From Bog-473 sp963838835 (GTDB lineage: Bacteria > Actinomycetota > Acidimicrobiia > Acidimicrobiales > RAAP-2): DNA of 64,000 nt. Every line of letters begins with the position of its first letter. The first letter of the stretch is position 1. The notes below the pieces were generated by a model. It was not told where the DNA came from. It ran no database searches and was given only the letters and a program-made list of their open reading frames with translations. This document shows positions 34,404 through 46,779 of the stretch, piece after piece. The stretch is taken from the NCBI GenBank assembly GCA_963838835.1, contig CAWITA010000016.1, positions 62,001-126,000 on the forward strand. Direction: 5' to 3'. Position numbers and translations under genes: made by a program.

Positions 34404-35855
34404 TCAGACCCCGGGCAGCGCGGCCTGGTGGGCCGTGGCCGTGACCCGTTCGGTCCGGCCGAGCGCGACGGGGGTCGACCCGGCGACGCGCACCGGGGTG
34501 GGGTAGTTGCCGGTGAAGCAGGCGTCACAGAAGCCGGCGTCGGCGCCGATGGCCCGCTTCAGATTCTCGATGCTGAGGTGGGCCAGCGAGTCTGCGCCGA
34601 GGATCCGGGCCATCTCCTCGACGCTGTGGTCGGTCGCCAACAACTCCTCGTAGGACGGGGTGTCGATGCCGTAGAAGCAGGGCCAGCGCCAGGGCGGCGA
34701 GGAGATGCGCAGGTGCACCTCGGCCGCACCGGCCTCGCGCAGCATGCGGATCACTGAACGCTGCGTCGTGCCGCGCACGATGGAGTCGTCCACCACCACC
34801 AGCCGCTTGCCCACGATGGCGTCGGAGAGAGGGTTGAGCTTGCGGCGCACCGCGTCGGCGCGCTCCCGCTCGTCTGGCGCGATGAAGGAGCGGCCGATGT
34901 AGCGGTTCTTCACCAGCCCCTGTCCGTAGGGGATGCCGCTCGCCCGGGCAAAGCCCTCGGCCGCCGGGACGCCCGACTCGGGCACTCCCATCACCATGTC
35001 GGCGTCCGCTGGCGCCTGCACCGCCAGCAACTCGCCCATGCGGCAGCGGGTCTCGTGGACCTCCCGCCCGTAGAGCCTGCTGTCGGGTCGCGCGATGTAG
35101 GCGAATTCGAAGATGCACAGCCGCGGCTGGACTTCGCGCAGCCACGGGACCTCGAGGCTCGTCGGCCCGTCGGCGTCGACCACCACCAGCTCGCCCGGTT
35201 CGACCTCGCGCACGAACGTCGCCCCGATCACACTGAGCGCCGGGGACTCGGAGGCCAGCACCCACCCCTCGGGCGCGTCGGCGGGACCGAGGCGGCCCAG
35301 GCACAATGGTCGGAACCCCAAGGGGTCGCGCACCCCGAAGAGCCGCTCGGAGCTCATGAGGACCAACGAGAAGGCACCCTCGAGGATGGGGAGCACCGCC
35401 CGCAACGCGGTAGCCAGGTCCTCGGTCTCGGGGAAGGACTGCGCCAGCAGCTCGGCCACCACGTCGCTGTCGGTGGCGATGGAGCCCGGCAGCATCCCCA
35501 CCTTCTCGGCCAGCGCGGTCGTGTTGGTCAGGTTCCCGTTGTGGCCCAGCGCAAAGCCGGCGCGCCCCACGGGCCGGTAGACCGGCTGGGCCCCCGCCCA
35601 GTCCGAGGAGCCGTGCGTCGAGTAGCGGGTGTGTCCGATGGCGAGGTGGCCCGCGAGCCCCGACAGGGTGCGCTCGTCGAAGACGGTGGCCACCAGGCCC
35701 ATGTCCTTGACGACCGTGACGGTGTCGCCATCGCTCACCGCCATGCCGGCCGATTCCTGCCCGCGGTGCTGCAGTGCGAACAGCCCGTCGAACGTGAGGT
35801 TGGCTACCCTCATTCCCGGCGCATAGACCCCGAAGACACCGCACGCTTCCTTCAC
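34404..35855 (-). CDS. purF: amidophosphoribosyltransferase
   Basis: 483 residues. The start is the GTG at 35855 (VKEACGVFG): removal of a short pro-peptide exposes the catalytic cysteine of CGVFG. ALQHRGQESAGMAV and HTRYSTHGSSDWAGAQP are glutaminase motifs, and VVVDDSIVRGTTQRSVI is the PRPP site. SGIPYGQGLVKNRYIGRSFI and the C-terminal cysteines of CDACFTG support the Fe-S-bearing type. First step of purine synthesis. Lies 31 bases after purL and 5 before purM. Confidence 0.95.
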   Translation of the reverse strand: MKEACGVFGVYAPGMRVANLTFDGLFALQHRGQESAGMAVSDGDTVTVVKDMGLVATVFDERTLSGLAGHLAIGHTRYSTHGSSDWAGAQPVYRPVGRAGFALGHNGNLTNTTALAEKVGMLPGSIATDSDVVAELLAQSFPETEDLATALRAVLPILEGAFSLVLMSSERLFGVRDPLGFRPLCLGRLGPADAPEGWVLASESPALSVIGATFVREVEPGELVVVDADGPTSLEVPWLREVQPRLCIFEFAYIARPDSRLYGREVHETRCRMGELLAVQAPADADMVMGVPESGVPAAEGFARASGIPYGQGLVKNRYIGRSFIAPDERERADAVRRKLNPLSDAIVGKRLVVVDDSIVRGTTQRSVIRMLREAGAAEVHLRISSPPWRWPCFYGIDTPSYEELLATDHSVEEMARILGADSLAHLSIENLKRAIGADAGFCDACFTGNYPTPVRVAGSTPVALGRTERVTATAHQAALPGV

Positions 35856-35886
35856 GCGGCACCCATTGTCGCACAGGCCCGCGCCA

Positions 35887-38164
<2,278 letters not shown>

Positions 38165-38174
38165 GGTGAAGTCC

Positions 38175-38180
38175 ACGATA
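38175..38180 (-). promoter_or_regulatory. -10 element, purL operon
   Basis: TATCGT on the minus strand ends 10 bases before the purL ATG, leaving a leader of only a few bases. It would drive purL-purF-purM-pyrE. Confidence 0.42.
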
Positions 38181-38297
38181 GAGGCCGCGCCGGTCCCCTC
38201 CCACAATGCCCCGGAGGGGAAAAGGAGATGGGACTCGGTACGCTCACCCCCGGAGCACCATCGGTACAGGAGCACCAAAGGACGTGAGGGGGTCGTC

Positions 38298-39569
38298 ATG
38301 GCCGATTCCGGCTCGAGGCAGTCGCCGCCGCCAGTGGACACCGCGGTCGACCCCGCGGCACCCTTCGGGTACACGAGGGTGACCGCGCTCCAGTCCCGGT
38401 TCGAGACGGCTGCGGCCGGACTCCTGGCGTCCGACGGGTGGAGTGGCGGCGGCGCGCCGGAGCTCGTGGCCGACCTCGCCCTCGAGGGTGGCGGCGTCAA
38501 GGGCATCGGCATCGTCGGGGCGGTGTCGGTGCTGGCAGAGGCGGGCTACCGGTTCGCGCGGGTGGCCGGCACGAGCGCGGGCGCCATCGCGGCGGCGCTC
38601 ATCGCGGCGATCTCGAAGAAAGGTGCTCCCATGACGAGCCTGAGGGGCTACCTCGACGACCTCGCCTTCACCGAGTTCATGCAGCCGAAGGGCAAGGTGC
38701 ACACGTTCATGGACCACCACTTCGGGAATGCTGGCGAGAAGCTGTCGGATGCGGCGGTCCTCACCCACCGCATGGGCGTCTACGACGGCAACTTCCTCGG
38801 CACGTGGCTCGGTCCGATCATGCACGACCTCGGTGTGCACACCTTCGCCGACCTCAAGATCACCATGGAGGACGATCCCGGCATGAGCCTCCCGCCGAGC
38901 CGCCGCTACCGACTCGTCGTGCACACCTCCGACATCACCCGCGGCCAGCTGGTCCGCTTGCCCTGGGACTACGACTTCTACGGGCAGAACCGCGACGAGC
39001 AGGACGTCGTCTCTGCGGTGCGCGCCTCCATGTCCATCCCGTTCTTCTTCGAACCGGTGACCTTCACGACCCTGGCCACCGACGTGGACGTGCCCCGCCC
39101 GGGTGGGGGCTCCATCCCCACCCACTTCGACGGTGGCACGGTGACCTGGGTCGACGGCGGCATGTTGCGCAATTTTCCCATCAACGCCTTCGAGCGGGAG
39201 GACGGCGGTCCCCCGCGCTGGCCGACCATCGGCGTCAAGCTGTCCTCGCTGCAGACACGCTTCCCCGCCTCACAGGCCGCCCGGTCCACCTACGTCGAGG
39301 CGCGAGGCTGCCTGCACACCATGATGAACGAGTGGGACGCCTACGGCGTTGACGCCGCCACAGCCGGCCGCACCATCTTCGTGGACAATGCGGGAATCTC
39401 GACGACCGACTTCGACCTGGACCCCGACCAGCGCAACGAGCTGTTCCTCAACGGCGTCCGGGCGGCCACCGACTTCGTCATTGAGATGGGCGCCCGCGGC
39501 TCGGTCCCGCGCACCGAGGCCGAGTCCCGTCAGCTCGTCCGAGAACGCGGGACTCCGGTCGCCGGCTGA
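38298..39569 (+). CDS. patatin-like phospholipase
   Basis: 423 residues from the ATG at 38298 (GAGGGGG upstream). ALEGGGVKGIGIVGAVSVL is the glycine-rich oxyanion loop, VAGTSAGAIAAAL carries the GxSxG serine, and TWVDGGMLRNFPINAF contains the DGG aspartate of the Ser-Asp dyad. Patatin-like proteins hydrolyse phospholipids or lipids. About 80 residues precede the catalytic domain and look disordered, with no signal peptide. Divergent from purL, so separately regulated. Confidence 0.86.
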   Translation: MADSGSRQSPPPVDTAVDPAAPFGYTRVTALQSRFETAAAGLLASDGWSGGGAPELVADLALEGGGVKGIGIVGAVSVLAEAGYRFARVAGTSAGAIAAALIAAISKKGAPMTSLRGYLDDLAFTEFMQPKGKVHTFMDHHFGNAGEKLSDAAVLTHRMGVYDGNFLGTWLGPIMHDLGVHTFADLKITMEDDPGMSLPPSRRYRLVVHTSDITRGQLVRLPWDYDFYGQNRDEQDVVSAVRASMSIPFFFEPVTFTTLATDVDVPRPGGGSIPTHFDGGTVTWVDGGMLRNFPINAFEREDGGPPRWPTIGVKLSSLQTRFPASQAARSTYVEARGCLHTMMNEWDAYGVDAATAGRTIFVDNAGISTTDFDLDPDQRNELFLNGVRAATDFVIEMGARGSVPRTEAESRQLVRERGTPVAG

Positions 39570-39591
39570 CCACTGCGGACGAACGACCCGG

Positions 39592-40182
39592 TCAGGGGCG
39601 GCGGTCGGCCCGCACCACCACGAGATCGCGCTCAGACCATGTCGGAACGGCGTCCAGCCCGGCATCGGCCAACCACCGCAGCTGGTCGGCCAGCGTGGAG
39701 GGCCGGTCGTGGTCGGCGGTCAGGGGAGTGACGGCGTCGGCGGGGTCCGCCGGGACGACCACGTCGCCGAGCACGAAGCGCCCGCCGGGCCGGAGCACCC
39801 GGGCGACCCGGGCGAAGAGGGCCGCCTTGCCCGGTCCATCGACATGGTGGATCGCCAGGGCGGAGACGACGAGGTCGAAGGGGCCCGCGGGCAGTGGCTC
39901 GGTCAGTTGGGCCACCCGCAGCTCGACCGAGAAGCCATCGAGACGCGTGCGGGCTGCGTCGAGCATCGCCTCGTTCCCGTCGATCCCGACCGCCGTCGAA
40001 CCGCCGTGGCGGCGCAGCACGACGGCCAGCGTCTCGCCCGTCCCGGTGCCGAGGTCGAGCACCGACGAGACGGCCAGACCGGCGCTGGCGGCGGCGACCG
40101 CCTCCTGCAGGCGCGCGTAGGCCGGCACCTCCGCCCGCATGAGGTCCGCGTACGTGGCCGGGTCGAAGTGGAACTGGCTCAC
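39592..40182 (-). CDS. class I SAM-dependent methyltransferase
   Basis: 196 residues from the GTG at 40182, which overlaps the upstream gene's stop as GTGA. SVLDLGTGTGETLAVVL is SAM motif I, VGIDGNEAMLDAAR motif II, FDLVVSALAIHHVDG motif III and VLRPGGRFVLGDVV the post-III strand. No acceptor can be named. It is co-transcribed with a four-helix membrane protein. Confidence 0.83.
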   Translation of the reverse strand: MSQFHFDPATYADLMRAEVPAYARLQEAVAAASAGLAVSSVLDLGTGTGETLAVVLRRHGGSTAVGIDGNEAMLDAARTRLDGFSVELRVAQLTEPLPAGPFDLVVSALAIHHVDGPGKAALFARVARVLRPGGRFVLGDVVVPADPADAVTPLTADHDRPSTLADQLRWLADAGLDAVPTWSERDLVVVRADRRP

Positions 40183-40622
40183 CCGGCGAGGAGCTCCCCG
40201 CGACGCAGCCAGGTCCAGCGGAGCACGAAGAGGGACAGCCCCAGCGTGAGGGCGTTGATCGCCAGCTCCATCAACCCGTTCCCGCCCTTGCCCCAGACGC
40301 CGTGCTGCAGGTCGTAGAGCACATCCATGGCGCACAGGTAGAGCCCGGCACCGCCCCCCGCCAGGAGCCAGAAAAGGGCCGCCCGCCGCGCCGTCAGGAG
40401 GCAGAAGGCGGCGGCGACCAGACACAGGGCCAGCCAGCCGTCGGCCAGCGGAAAGGCGTCCTCGAACTGGGTATACCCGACACCGGTCTCCGTGGCGACC
40501 AGGGAGCGATGGGTGAGCCAGGCCACCCAGTAGGCCACGATCAGGGCGGCGGCCGCGAGCAGGACGCCGGCCAGGGCGCGCCGGCTGCGCACCTGCAGCC
40601 CGGGTGCCGTCGTCGGCTTCAC
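40179..40622 (-). CDS. small four-helix membrane protein
   Basis: 147 residues from the GTG at 40622. Four hydrophobic segments are visible (ALAGVLLAAAALIVAYWVAW, WLALCLVAAAFCLL, ALFWLLAGGGAGLYL, LAINALTLGLSLFVL). It has no recognised family. The GTG sits 6 bases after TACCCT and its TGA overlaps the methyltransferase GTG, so the pair form a small operon. A role in the membrane or modification of a lipid is only a guess. Confidence 0.6.
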   Translation of the reverse strand: MKPTTAPGLQVRSRRALAGVLLAAAALIVAYWVAWLTHRSLVATETGVGYTQFEDAFPLADGWLALCLVAAAFCLLTARRAALFWLLAGGGAGLYLCAMDVLYDLQHGVWGKGGNGLMELAINALTLGLSLFVLRWTWLRRGELLAG

Positions 40623-40628
40623 GACAGC

Positions 40629-40634
40629 AGGGTA
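40629..40634 (-). promoter_or_regulatory. -10 element, leaderless membrane-protein gene
   Basis: TACCCT on the minus strand ends 6 bases before the GTG at 40622. It selects this start over longer upstream frames. Confidence 0.43.
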
Positions 40635-40820
40635 ACCCCGTCCGGCTGAAAAATGGGGCGTGCGTGAGGTCACAATGCGGCGGCGGCGGCCTCGTGCATT
40701 GCACACTGCAGGCCGACGTTTTTTGGGTGAACCATCACCGTGTCTCTTCCAAAATGGATCGCCGCGCAAACCGACACAAAGAACCCCGGTCATTGACGCA
40801 TATGGTTCGGACCCGTGCGC

Positions 40821-40826
40821 CACAAT
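40821..40826 (+). promoter_or_regulatory. -10 element, leaderless small gene
   Basis: CACAAT ends 6 bases before the ATG at 40833, favouring this start over the GTG at 40815. Confidence 0.38.
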
Positions 40827-40832
40827 GGGAGC

Positions 40833-41261
40833 ATGGCAACAAAGACAAAGACTTCGGCTCCTCGCAAGCCCATGAGCAGCGGCCACAAGGCCGCCCTGGC
40901 CCGCGGGCGTGCCGAGAGCGCCACGGTGCGCCACTATCTCGAGGCACTCGAGACCTCCAAGCCCAAGCGGGGCCGCAAACGCACCCCGGCCTCCATCGAC
41001 CGGCGGCTCGCCGCCATCGAGTCCCAGCTGGCTGGCGCCGATGCGCTGACCCGGCTCCACCTGCTCCAGGAGCAAAAGGACCTGCGAGACGAGCGCTCCC
41101 GGGTGGACCAGGTGAAGGACCTCACCGCGCTCGAGAAACAGTTCATCAAGGTGGCCAAGGCCTACGGCGAGCGCAAGGGCATCACCTATTCCACATGGAG
41201 GGCGGCCGGCGTGAGCGCGGCGGTCCTCCAGAAGGCGGAGATCTCGCGCGCCCGGGCCTGA
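40833..41261 (+). CDS. conserved actinobacterial basic protein, unknown function
   Basis: 142 residues, basic (Lys- and Arg-rich) and alpha-helical. MSSGHKAALARGRAESATVR and LETSKPKRGRKRTPASIDRR at the start, RLAAIESQLAGADALTRLHL and DLRDERSRVDQVKDL in the middle, and AYGERKGITYSTWRAAGV near the end recur in actinobacterial hypothetical proteins. The C-terminal segment resembles the Lsr2-like DNA-binding tail or a helix-turn-helix in outline. A DNA- or RNA-binding role is plausible but unproven. Confidence 0.62.
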   Translation: MATKTKTSAPRKPMSSGHKAALARGRAESATVRHYLEALETSKPKRGRKRTPASIDRRLAAIESQLAGADALTRLHLLQEQKDLRDERSRVDQVKDLTALEKQFIKVAKAYGERKGITYSTWRAAGVSAAVLQKAEISRARA

Positions 41262-41274
41262 ATGGCGCTACTGC

Positions 41275-42279
41275 TCAAGCGGCGGGCTTGGCCGCCTTGG
41301 TGTCGTGTGACGCGACGGGGGCCGGCGCCAAGTACTGCTCGATGGCCTTGGCGAGCCCGCCCGCAATGACCTCCTGGCCCGACGGGCTGGCGGCGATGGT
41401 CCCCTCGTAGGGGTCGGTGATGAAGAGCGGCTCAATGAGCGCGCCCGGCATCTGGCTCGGCGTCGTGAACCAGCCGGGGTCGGCCGGGCCGAGCAGGAGC
41501 AGGTGCCCGTAGTTCGCCGCGGCGCTGCTGAGGGCGGGGCCGCCGAGCTGGCTGTCGTCGACCACGCCGAGGTTGGGGATGCCCCAGCCCTGCGCGTTCA
41601 TGGCGGCGAGGACGTCGTCCTGCACCAGGAAGGCCAGGCGTAAGTTCTGCGCCGAGAAGGTGCGGTCAGCGTCGTAGCCCGTCACGCTGCCGGCGTTGTC
41701 CTCGTAGGCGCCCGCGTCGAAGTAGATGCCCACGAGGACGTCCGCCTTGGCCATGTTGGCGCAGATGTCGCGCGCCGCGACGTCGTCGTGCACGCCCTGG
41801 ACCGTGAAGAGGCCACCCGACACGTCATCGGGTTGCGGACGGATCACCGTCTCGGCCTTCGTGCGCGACACCACCACGGTGAATCCCTTGGCCCGCAGCA
41901 GCTGCATGGCGTCGAGCTCGACGGGCAGTGTCTCGTCCGCCTCGTCGATGGTCTGGCCCGCCGCGGTCTGCCCCACGCCGCCGGGGTCGATGCCACCGTG
42001 ACCCGCATCGAGGAACACGGTGAGGTGCCGGTCGCCGAAGGTGGGCGGGTACTCGACGCAGGCACCGGGCTCGAAGTACTTCGTGTCGATGGCGCGCCCG
42101 TTGGCGATCGGCCGCGTCCCGGCCGCATGGCGTACGGTGCCGGACGCCGGCAACGTCAGCGCCACCAGCGCCACGACGGCGGCGATCAGGGCGGTGGTGG
42201 TCGCCAAGACGCGTCGGCGCCATGTCCACAGCGGGGGCACAGCGGGTCCCCTGAGGCGCGCCGCGGCCCAGAGCTGCAT
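41275..42279 (-). CDS. N-acetylmuramoyl-L-alanine amidase (Amidase_3) family protein, probably atypical
   Basis: 334 residues. A basic start and a hydrophobic stretch (about 24-46) give a signal peptide or membrane anchor. The Amidase_3 domain starts FLDAGHGGIDPGG, with the first zinc histidine, and a late glutamate is in GALIEPLFIT. The third ligand, normally in SIHAN, is replaced here by GIYFDAG, so a zinc histidine appears missing (His to Tyr). Such proteins normally cut peptidoglycan stem peptides. This one may be non-catalytic or use another ligand. TATGGT 8 bases ahead of the ATG gives its own promoter, after purQ. Confidence 0.8.
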   Translation of the reverse strand: MQLWAAARLRGPAVPPLWTWRRRVLATTTALIAAVVALVALTLPASGTVRHAAGTRPIANGRAIDTKYFEPGACVEYPPTFGDRHLTVFLDAGHGGIDPGGVGQTAAGQTIDEADETLPVELDAMQLLRAKGFTVVVSRTKAETVIRPQPDDVSGGLFTVQGVHDDVAARDICANMAKADVLVGIYFDAGAYEDNAGSVTGYDADRTFSAQNLRLAFLVQDDVLAAMNAQGWGIPNLGVVDDSQLGGPALSSAAANYGHLLLLGPADPGWFTTPSQMPGALIEPLFITDPYEGTIAASPSGQEVIAGGLAKAIEQYLAPAPVASHDTKAAKPAA

Positions 42280-42287
42280 ACAGAGTC

Positions 42288-42293
42288 ACCATA
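42288..42293 (-). promoter_or_regulatory. -10 element, leaderless amidase gene
   Basis: TATGGT on the minus strand ends 8 bases before the ATG at 42279, without a ribosome site. It separates the amidase gene from the purine operon upstream. Confidence 0.4.
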
Positions 42294-42368
42294 GGGAACG
42301 AGGCTGAAGAATCGGTGACACCCGGGCCCGTCGTGCGGCACCACGCTCGGTGGCGGCGCGTCGGGTTG

Positions 42369-43049
42369 TCAGGCCGCGCTGCGAGCGCCGGCCGCCACCA
42401 CGAGCGAGCGCAGCAGGACGAGTCCGTCCTCGGAACCGAGCAAGGCGGAGCTGGCACGCTCGGGGTGCGGCATGAGGCCGACCACGTTGCCGGCCTCGTT
42501 GGTGATCCCAGCGATGGCGTCCAGCGAGCCATTGGGGTTCTCCGCGTAGCGCAACACGATGCGGTCCTCCGCCCGCAGGCGCTGCAGGGTGGCCTCGTCG
42601 CAGGTGTAGTTGCCTGCGAAGTGATTGATCGGGACGACCAGCTCGTCACCCACCGCCGCGGTGGAGGTGAGCACCGACGAAGTCGAGGCGACCACCAGCC
42701 GGGCCGGCTCGCACAAGAAGCGGAGCCGACCGTTCTTCTGAAGTGCGCCGGGCAGCAGGCCCGCCTCGCTCAACACCTGGAAGCCGTTGCAGATGCCGAC
42801 GACCGGCCCGCCGGAGCGGGCGAAGGCGCGCACCGCCGCCATGACGGGGGAAAAGCGGGCCAGGGCACCGGGGCGGAGGTAGTCGCCGTGGGCGAAGCCA
42901 CCCGGCAGCACGACGGCGTCGACCGCCCCGAGCCGCGCCTCGCCGTGCCAGACGAGGACGCCGGACCCGCCGACGCGCTCGACGGCCTGCACGACGTCGT
43001 GCTCGCAGTTGGTCCCCGGGAAGACCACGACGCCGATACGTGGCGCCAT
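42369..43049 (-). CDS. purQ: phosphoribosylformylglycinamidine synthase subunit I (glutaminase)
   Basis: 226 residues. GVVVFPGTNCEHDVV opens the class I glutamine amidotransferase, GGPVVGICNGFQVLSEAG carries the nucleophilic cysteine, and LMPHPERA the His and Glu. It supplies ammonia to PurL together with PurS. The ATG lies one base after the purS stop. Last gene of the purA-purQ operon. Confidence 0.95.
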   Translation of the reverse strand: MAPRIGVVVFPGTNCEHDVVQAVERVGGSGVLVWHGEARLGAVDAVVLPGGFAHGDYLRPGALARFSPVMAAVRAFARSGGPVVGICNGFQVLSEAGLLPGALQKNGRLRFLCEPARLVVASTSSVLTSTAAVGDELVVPINHFAGNYTCDEATLQRLRAEDRIVLRYAENPNGSLDAIAGITNEAGNVVGLMPHPERASSALLGSEDGLVLLRSLVVAAGARSAA

Positions 43050-43050
43050 C

Positions 43051-43302
43051 TCAGATCACCTCGAGCTCGAGGCGGCTCTGTTCGATCACGGGGTTGGCCA
43101 GCAGCCGGTCGGCCAGCTCCGTCACCGTCGTACGCGCCGTCCCTTCGTCGGGAGCGTCAACCTCGAACCTGAAGGACCGCCCCGCCCGCACGTGCGCCAC
43201 CCCGTCAAACCCCAAGGCGGGCAACGCCCGCTCGATGGTCGCCCCCTCGGGGTCGGCGATCCCGGGGCGCAGCTGCACCTCCACGCGCGCCCGGAACCTC
43301 AT
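43051..43302 (-). CDS. purS: phosphoribosylformylglycinamidine synthase subunit PurS
   Basis: 83 residues. RARVEVQLRPGIADPEGATI and the VRAGRSFRFEV strand are typical of PurS, the small protein that bridges PurQ and PurL. The ATG overlaps the purC stop as ATGA. It is easily missed because a longer frame runs through it. Confidence 0.93.
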   Translation of the reverse strand: MRFRARVEVQLRPGIADPEGATIERALPALGFDGVAHVRAGRSFRFEVDAPDEGTARTTVTELADRLLANPVIEQSRLELEVI

Positions 43303-44195
43303 GGCGTCGCACCGTACCAGTCGTTCAGCGAACGACCGGTTATGCGTTCGTAGGCCGCGACGTAGCGCTCGGACAAAGAGTTCGTCACCGCGGGTGGCAG
43401 CGGGGGCGGCGGTGGCGTGCGGTCCCAGGGCTGTGCCGCCAGCCAGTCGCGCAGCGGCTGCTTGTCGAAGGCGGGCGGCGTGTGCCCGGGCACGACCTCG
43501 TCGGCGGGCCAGTAGCGCGACGAGTCGGGCGTGCACACCTCGTCGCACAGGCAGAGCACACCGTCGACGTAGCCCAGCTCGAACTTGGTGTCGGCCAGCA
43601 CGAATCCAGCCTCGGCGACGCGGGCGGCCGCCCGCCGGTAGAGCTCGAGGCAGATGTCCCGGGCGGCGGTGGCCGCCTCCTCGCCCACCAGGTCGACCGC
43701 AGCGGCGAAGTCGATGTTGACGTCGTGGCCCTCGGTGGCCTTGGTCGAGGGGGTGAAGATGGGCTCGGCCAGCCGGCTGGCCAGCAGCAGGCCGGGCGGC
43801 ATGGCGGTGCCGTGCACCGTCCCTGTCCGCTCGTACTCCTCGTAGGCCTGGCCGGCCAGGTAGCCCCGGACGATGCACTCGAGCTGGAGCATCTCGGCCC
43901 GGCGTACCAGGACGGCGCGGCCGGGCCACCCGGCGGGCAGGGCGTCGCCCCCCAGCGCCCGCTCGATCTCGGCGGGATCCGCCGCCACGATGGTCCCGGG
44001 CACCACATCGGCCATCTCCTCGCACCAGAAGCAGGTCATGGCCGTGAGCACCCGGCCCTTGTCGGCGATGGGCTCGGCCATGATGACGTCGAACACGCTG
44101 ACCCGGTCCGACGCGACCATGACCAGCCGCCCCGCCCCGGCGTCATAGAGCTCGCGCACCTTGCCGGAATGGACCCGGGGCAACTCCGTCGTCAC
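43299..44195 (-). CDS. purC: phosphoribosylaminoimidazolesuccinocarboxamide synthase
   Basis: 298 residues from the GTG at 44195, which overlaps the purB stop as GTGA; the longer upstream frame is a shadow of purB. VHSGKVRELYDAGAGRLVMVASDRVSVFD is the nucleotide-binding start, LECIVRGYLAGQAYEEY and FTPSTKATEGHDVNID are signature segments, and ADTKFELGYVDG the late motif. Joins CAIR and aspartate. Length normal. Confidence 0.95.
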   Translation of the reverse strand: MTTELPRVHSGKVRELYDAGAGRLVMVASDRVSVFDVIMAEPIADKGRVLTAMTCFWCEEMADVVPGTIVAADPAEIERALGGDALPAGWPGRAVLVRRAEMLQLECIVRGYLAGQAYEEYERTGTVHGTAMPPGLLLASRLAEPIFTPSTKATEGHDVNIDFAAAVDLVGEEAATAARDICLELYRRAAARVAEAGFVLADTKFELGYVDGVLCLCDEVCTPDSSRYWPADEVVPGHTPPAFDKQPLRDWLAAQPWDRTPPPPPLPPAVTNSLSERYVAAYERITGRSLNDWYGATP

Positions 44196-45492
44196 AACAC
44201 GGCCACCGCATCGGCGAAGCGGTCGACGTGGCGCAGCGTGCGGGACAGGTCGAAGGCCGCGTCGAGCTGCGCCGCGCTCAGCCGCGCCTCTGGATCGTCC
44301 TCCAGCACGGCGCGCAGGGGGCGCCGTTCCTCCCACGCCGTCCTCGCGTCGCGCTGGACGATCCGGTAGGCCTCGTCGCGCCGCAGGCCGGCGTCGACCA
44401 GCGCCAGGAGGACGGACTGAGAGAAGACGAGCCCCAACGAGCCCTCGGTGAGGTTGACCAGCGCCCGGTCGGGGTGGATCACGAGGCCGGCGGCCAGCGA
44501 CGTCGCCTTGCGCAACATGTAGCAGGCCAGCATCGACGCGTCCGGCAGCGCCACCCGCTCGACCGAGCTGTGCGAGATGTCCCGCTCGTGCCACAGTGCC
44601 ACGTCCTCGAGCCCCGCGCCGAGGTACCCGCGCAGCAAGCGGGCCAGGCCGCACAGCCGCTCGGAGAGGATCGGGTTGCGCTTGTGCGGCATGGACGAGC
44701 TGCCCTTCTGTCCGGCGCCGAAGGGCTCCTCCGCCTCCCCCACCTCGCTGCGGGCCAGGTGCCGGATCTCGGTGCACATCAGCTCGACCGTCGCCCCGAT
44801 CGACGCGCAGGCGGAGAAGTACTCGGCGTGACGGTCCCGGGCGATCACCTGGGTGGCGGGGACCGGGGTCAGGCCGAGCGCGGCACAGACCCAGGCCTCG
44901 ACGGCGGGATCGATGTTGGAGTACGTCCCCACCGCCCCCGACAGCTTGCCCACGGCGACGGCGTCGCGGGCGGCCCGCAGCCGGCGCCGGTCGCGGTCGC
45001 CTTGGAGGGCCCACAGGGCGAACTTGACGCCGAAGGTCGTCGGCTCGGCGTGCATGCCATGGGTGCGGCCGGTGACGGGCACGTGCATCAGCTCGAGCGC
45101 CCGTCCCCTCAGTGCGGCCACGAACGCATCGAGGTCGCCCAAGAGGAGGTCGGCCGCCCGGGTGAGCGTGGCGCACAGCGCGGTGTCCACCACGTCGGAA
45201 GAGGTGAGCCCGTAGTGGATGTGCGAGCCGGCCGGTGCGCCGATGCGTTCCTGCACGACGTCGACGAAGGCCGCCACGTCGTGATCCGTCACCTTCTCGC
45301 GCTCGAGCACCTCGGCGACGAACACGTCGTCGACGGTCGGAGCCTTGGCCCGGCAGGTGGCGGCCTCGTCCGAGGGCACGACACCGAGGGCGCCCTGGGC
45401 CTCGGTGGCCAGGAGCTCGACCTCGAGCCAGAGCGAAAAACGGGCGGCGTCGCTGAAGAGCGCGGCCATGTCCGGGGGGGCGTAGCGCGGGA

Positions 45493-45496
<4 letters not shown>
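44192..45496 (-). CDS. purB: adenylosuccinate lyase
   Basis: 434 residues with the fumarase/aspartase-superfamily signature GQKGSSSMPHKRNPILSE, and the catalytic regions GSHIHYGLTSSDVVDTAL and VPVTGRTHGMHAEPTTFG. Splits SAICAR and adenylosuccinate, acting in two steps of purine synthesis. GTG start overlaps the purD stop by 4 bases. Confidence 0.96.

Positions 45497-46775
<1,279 letters not shown>

Positions 46776-46779
<4 letters not shown>

Noticed and set aside
32822..34528. 568-residue frame with pyrE at its end
   Set aside because: The first two thirds are Gly/Arg/Pro-rich shadow of purM; pyrE has its own GTG start at 33382.
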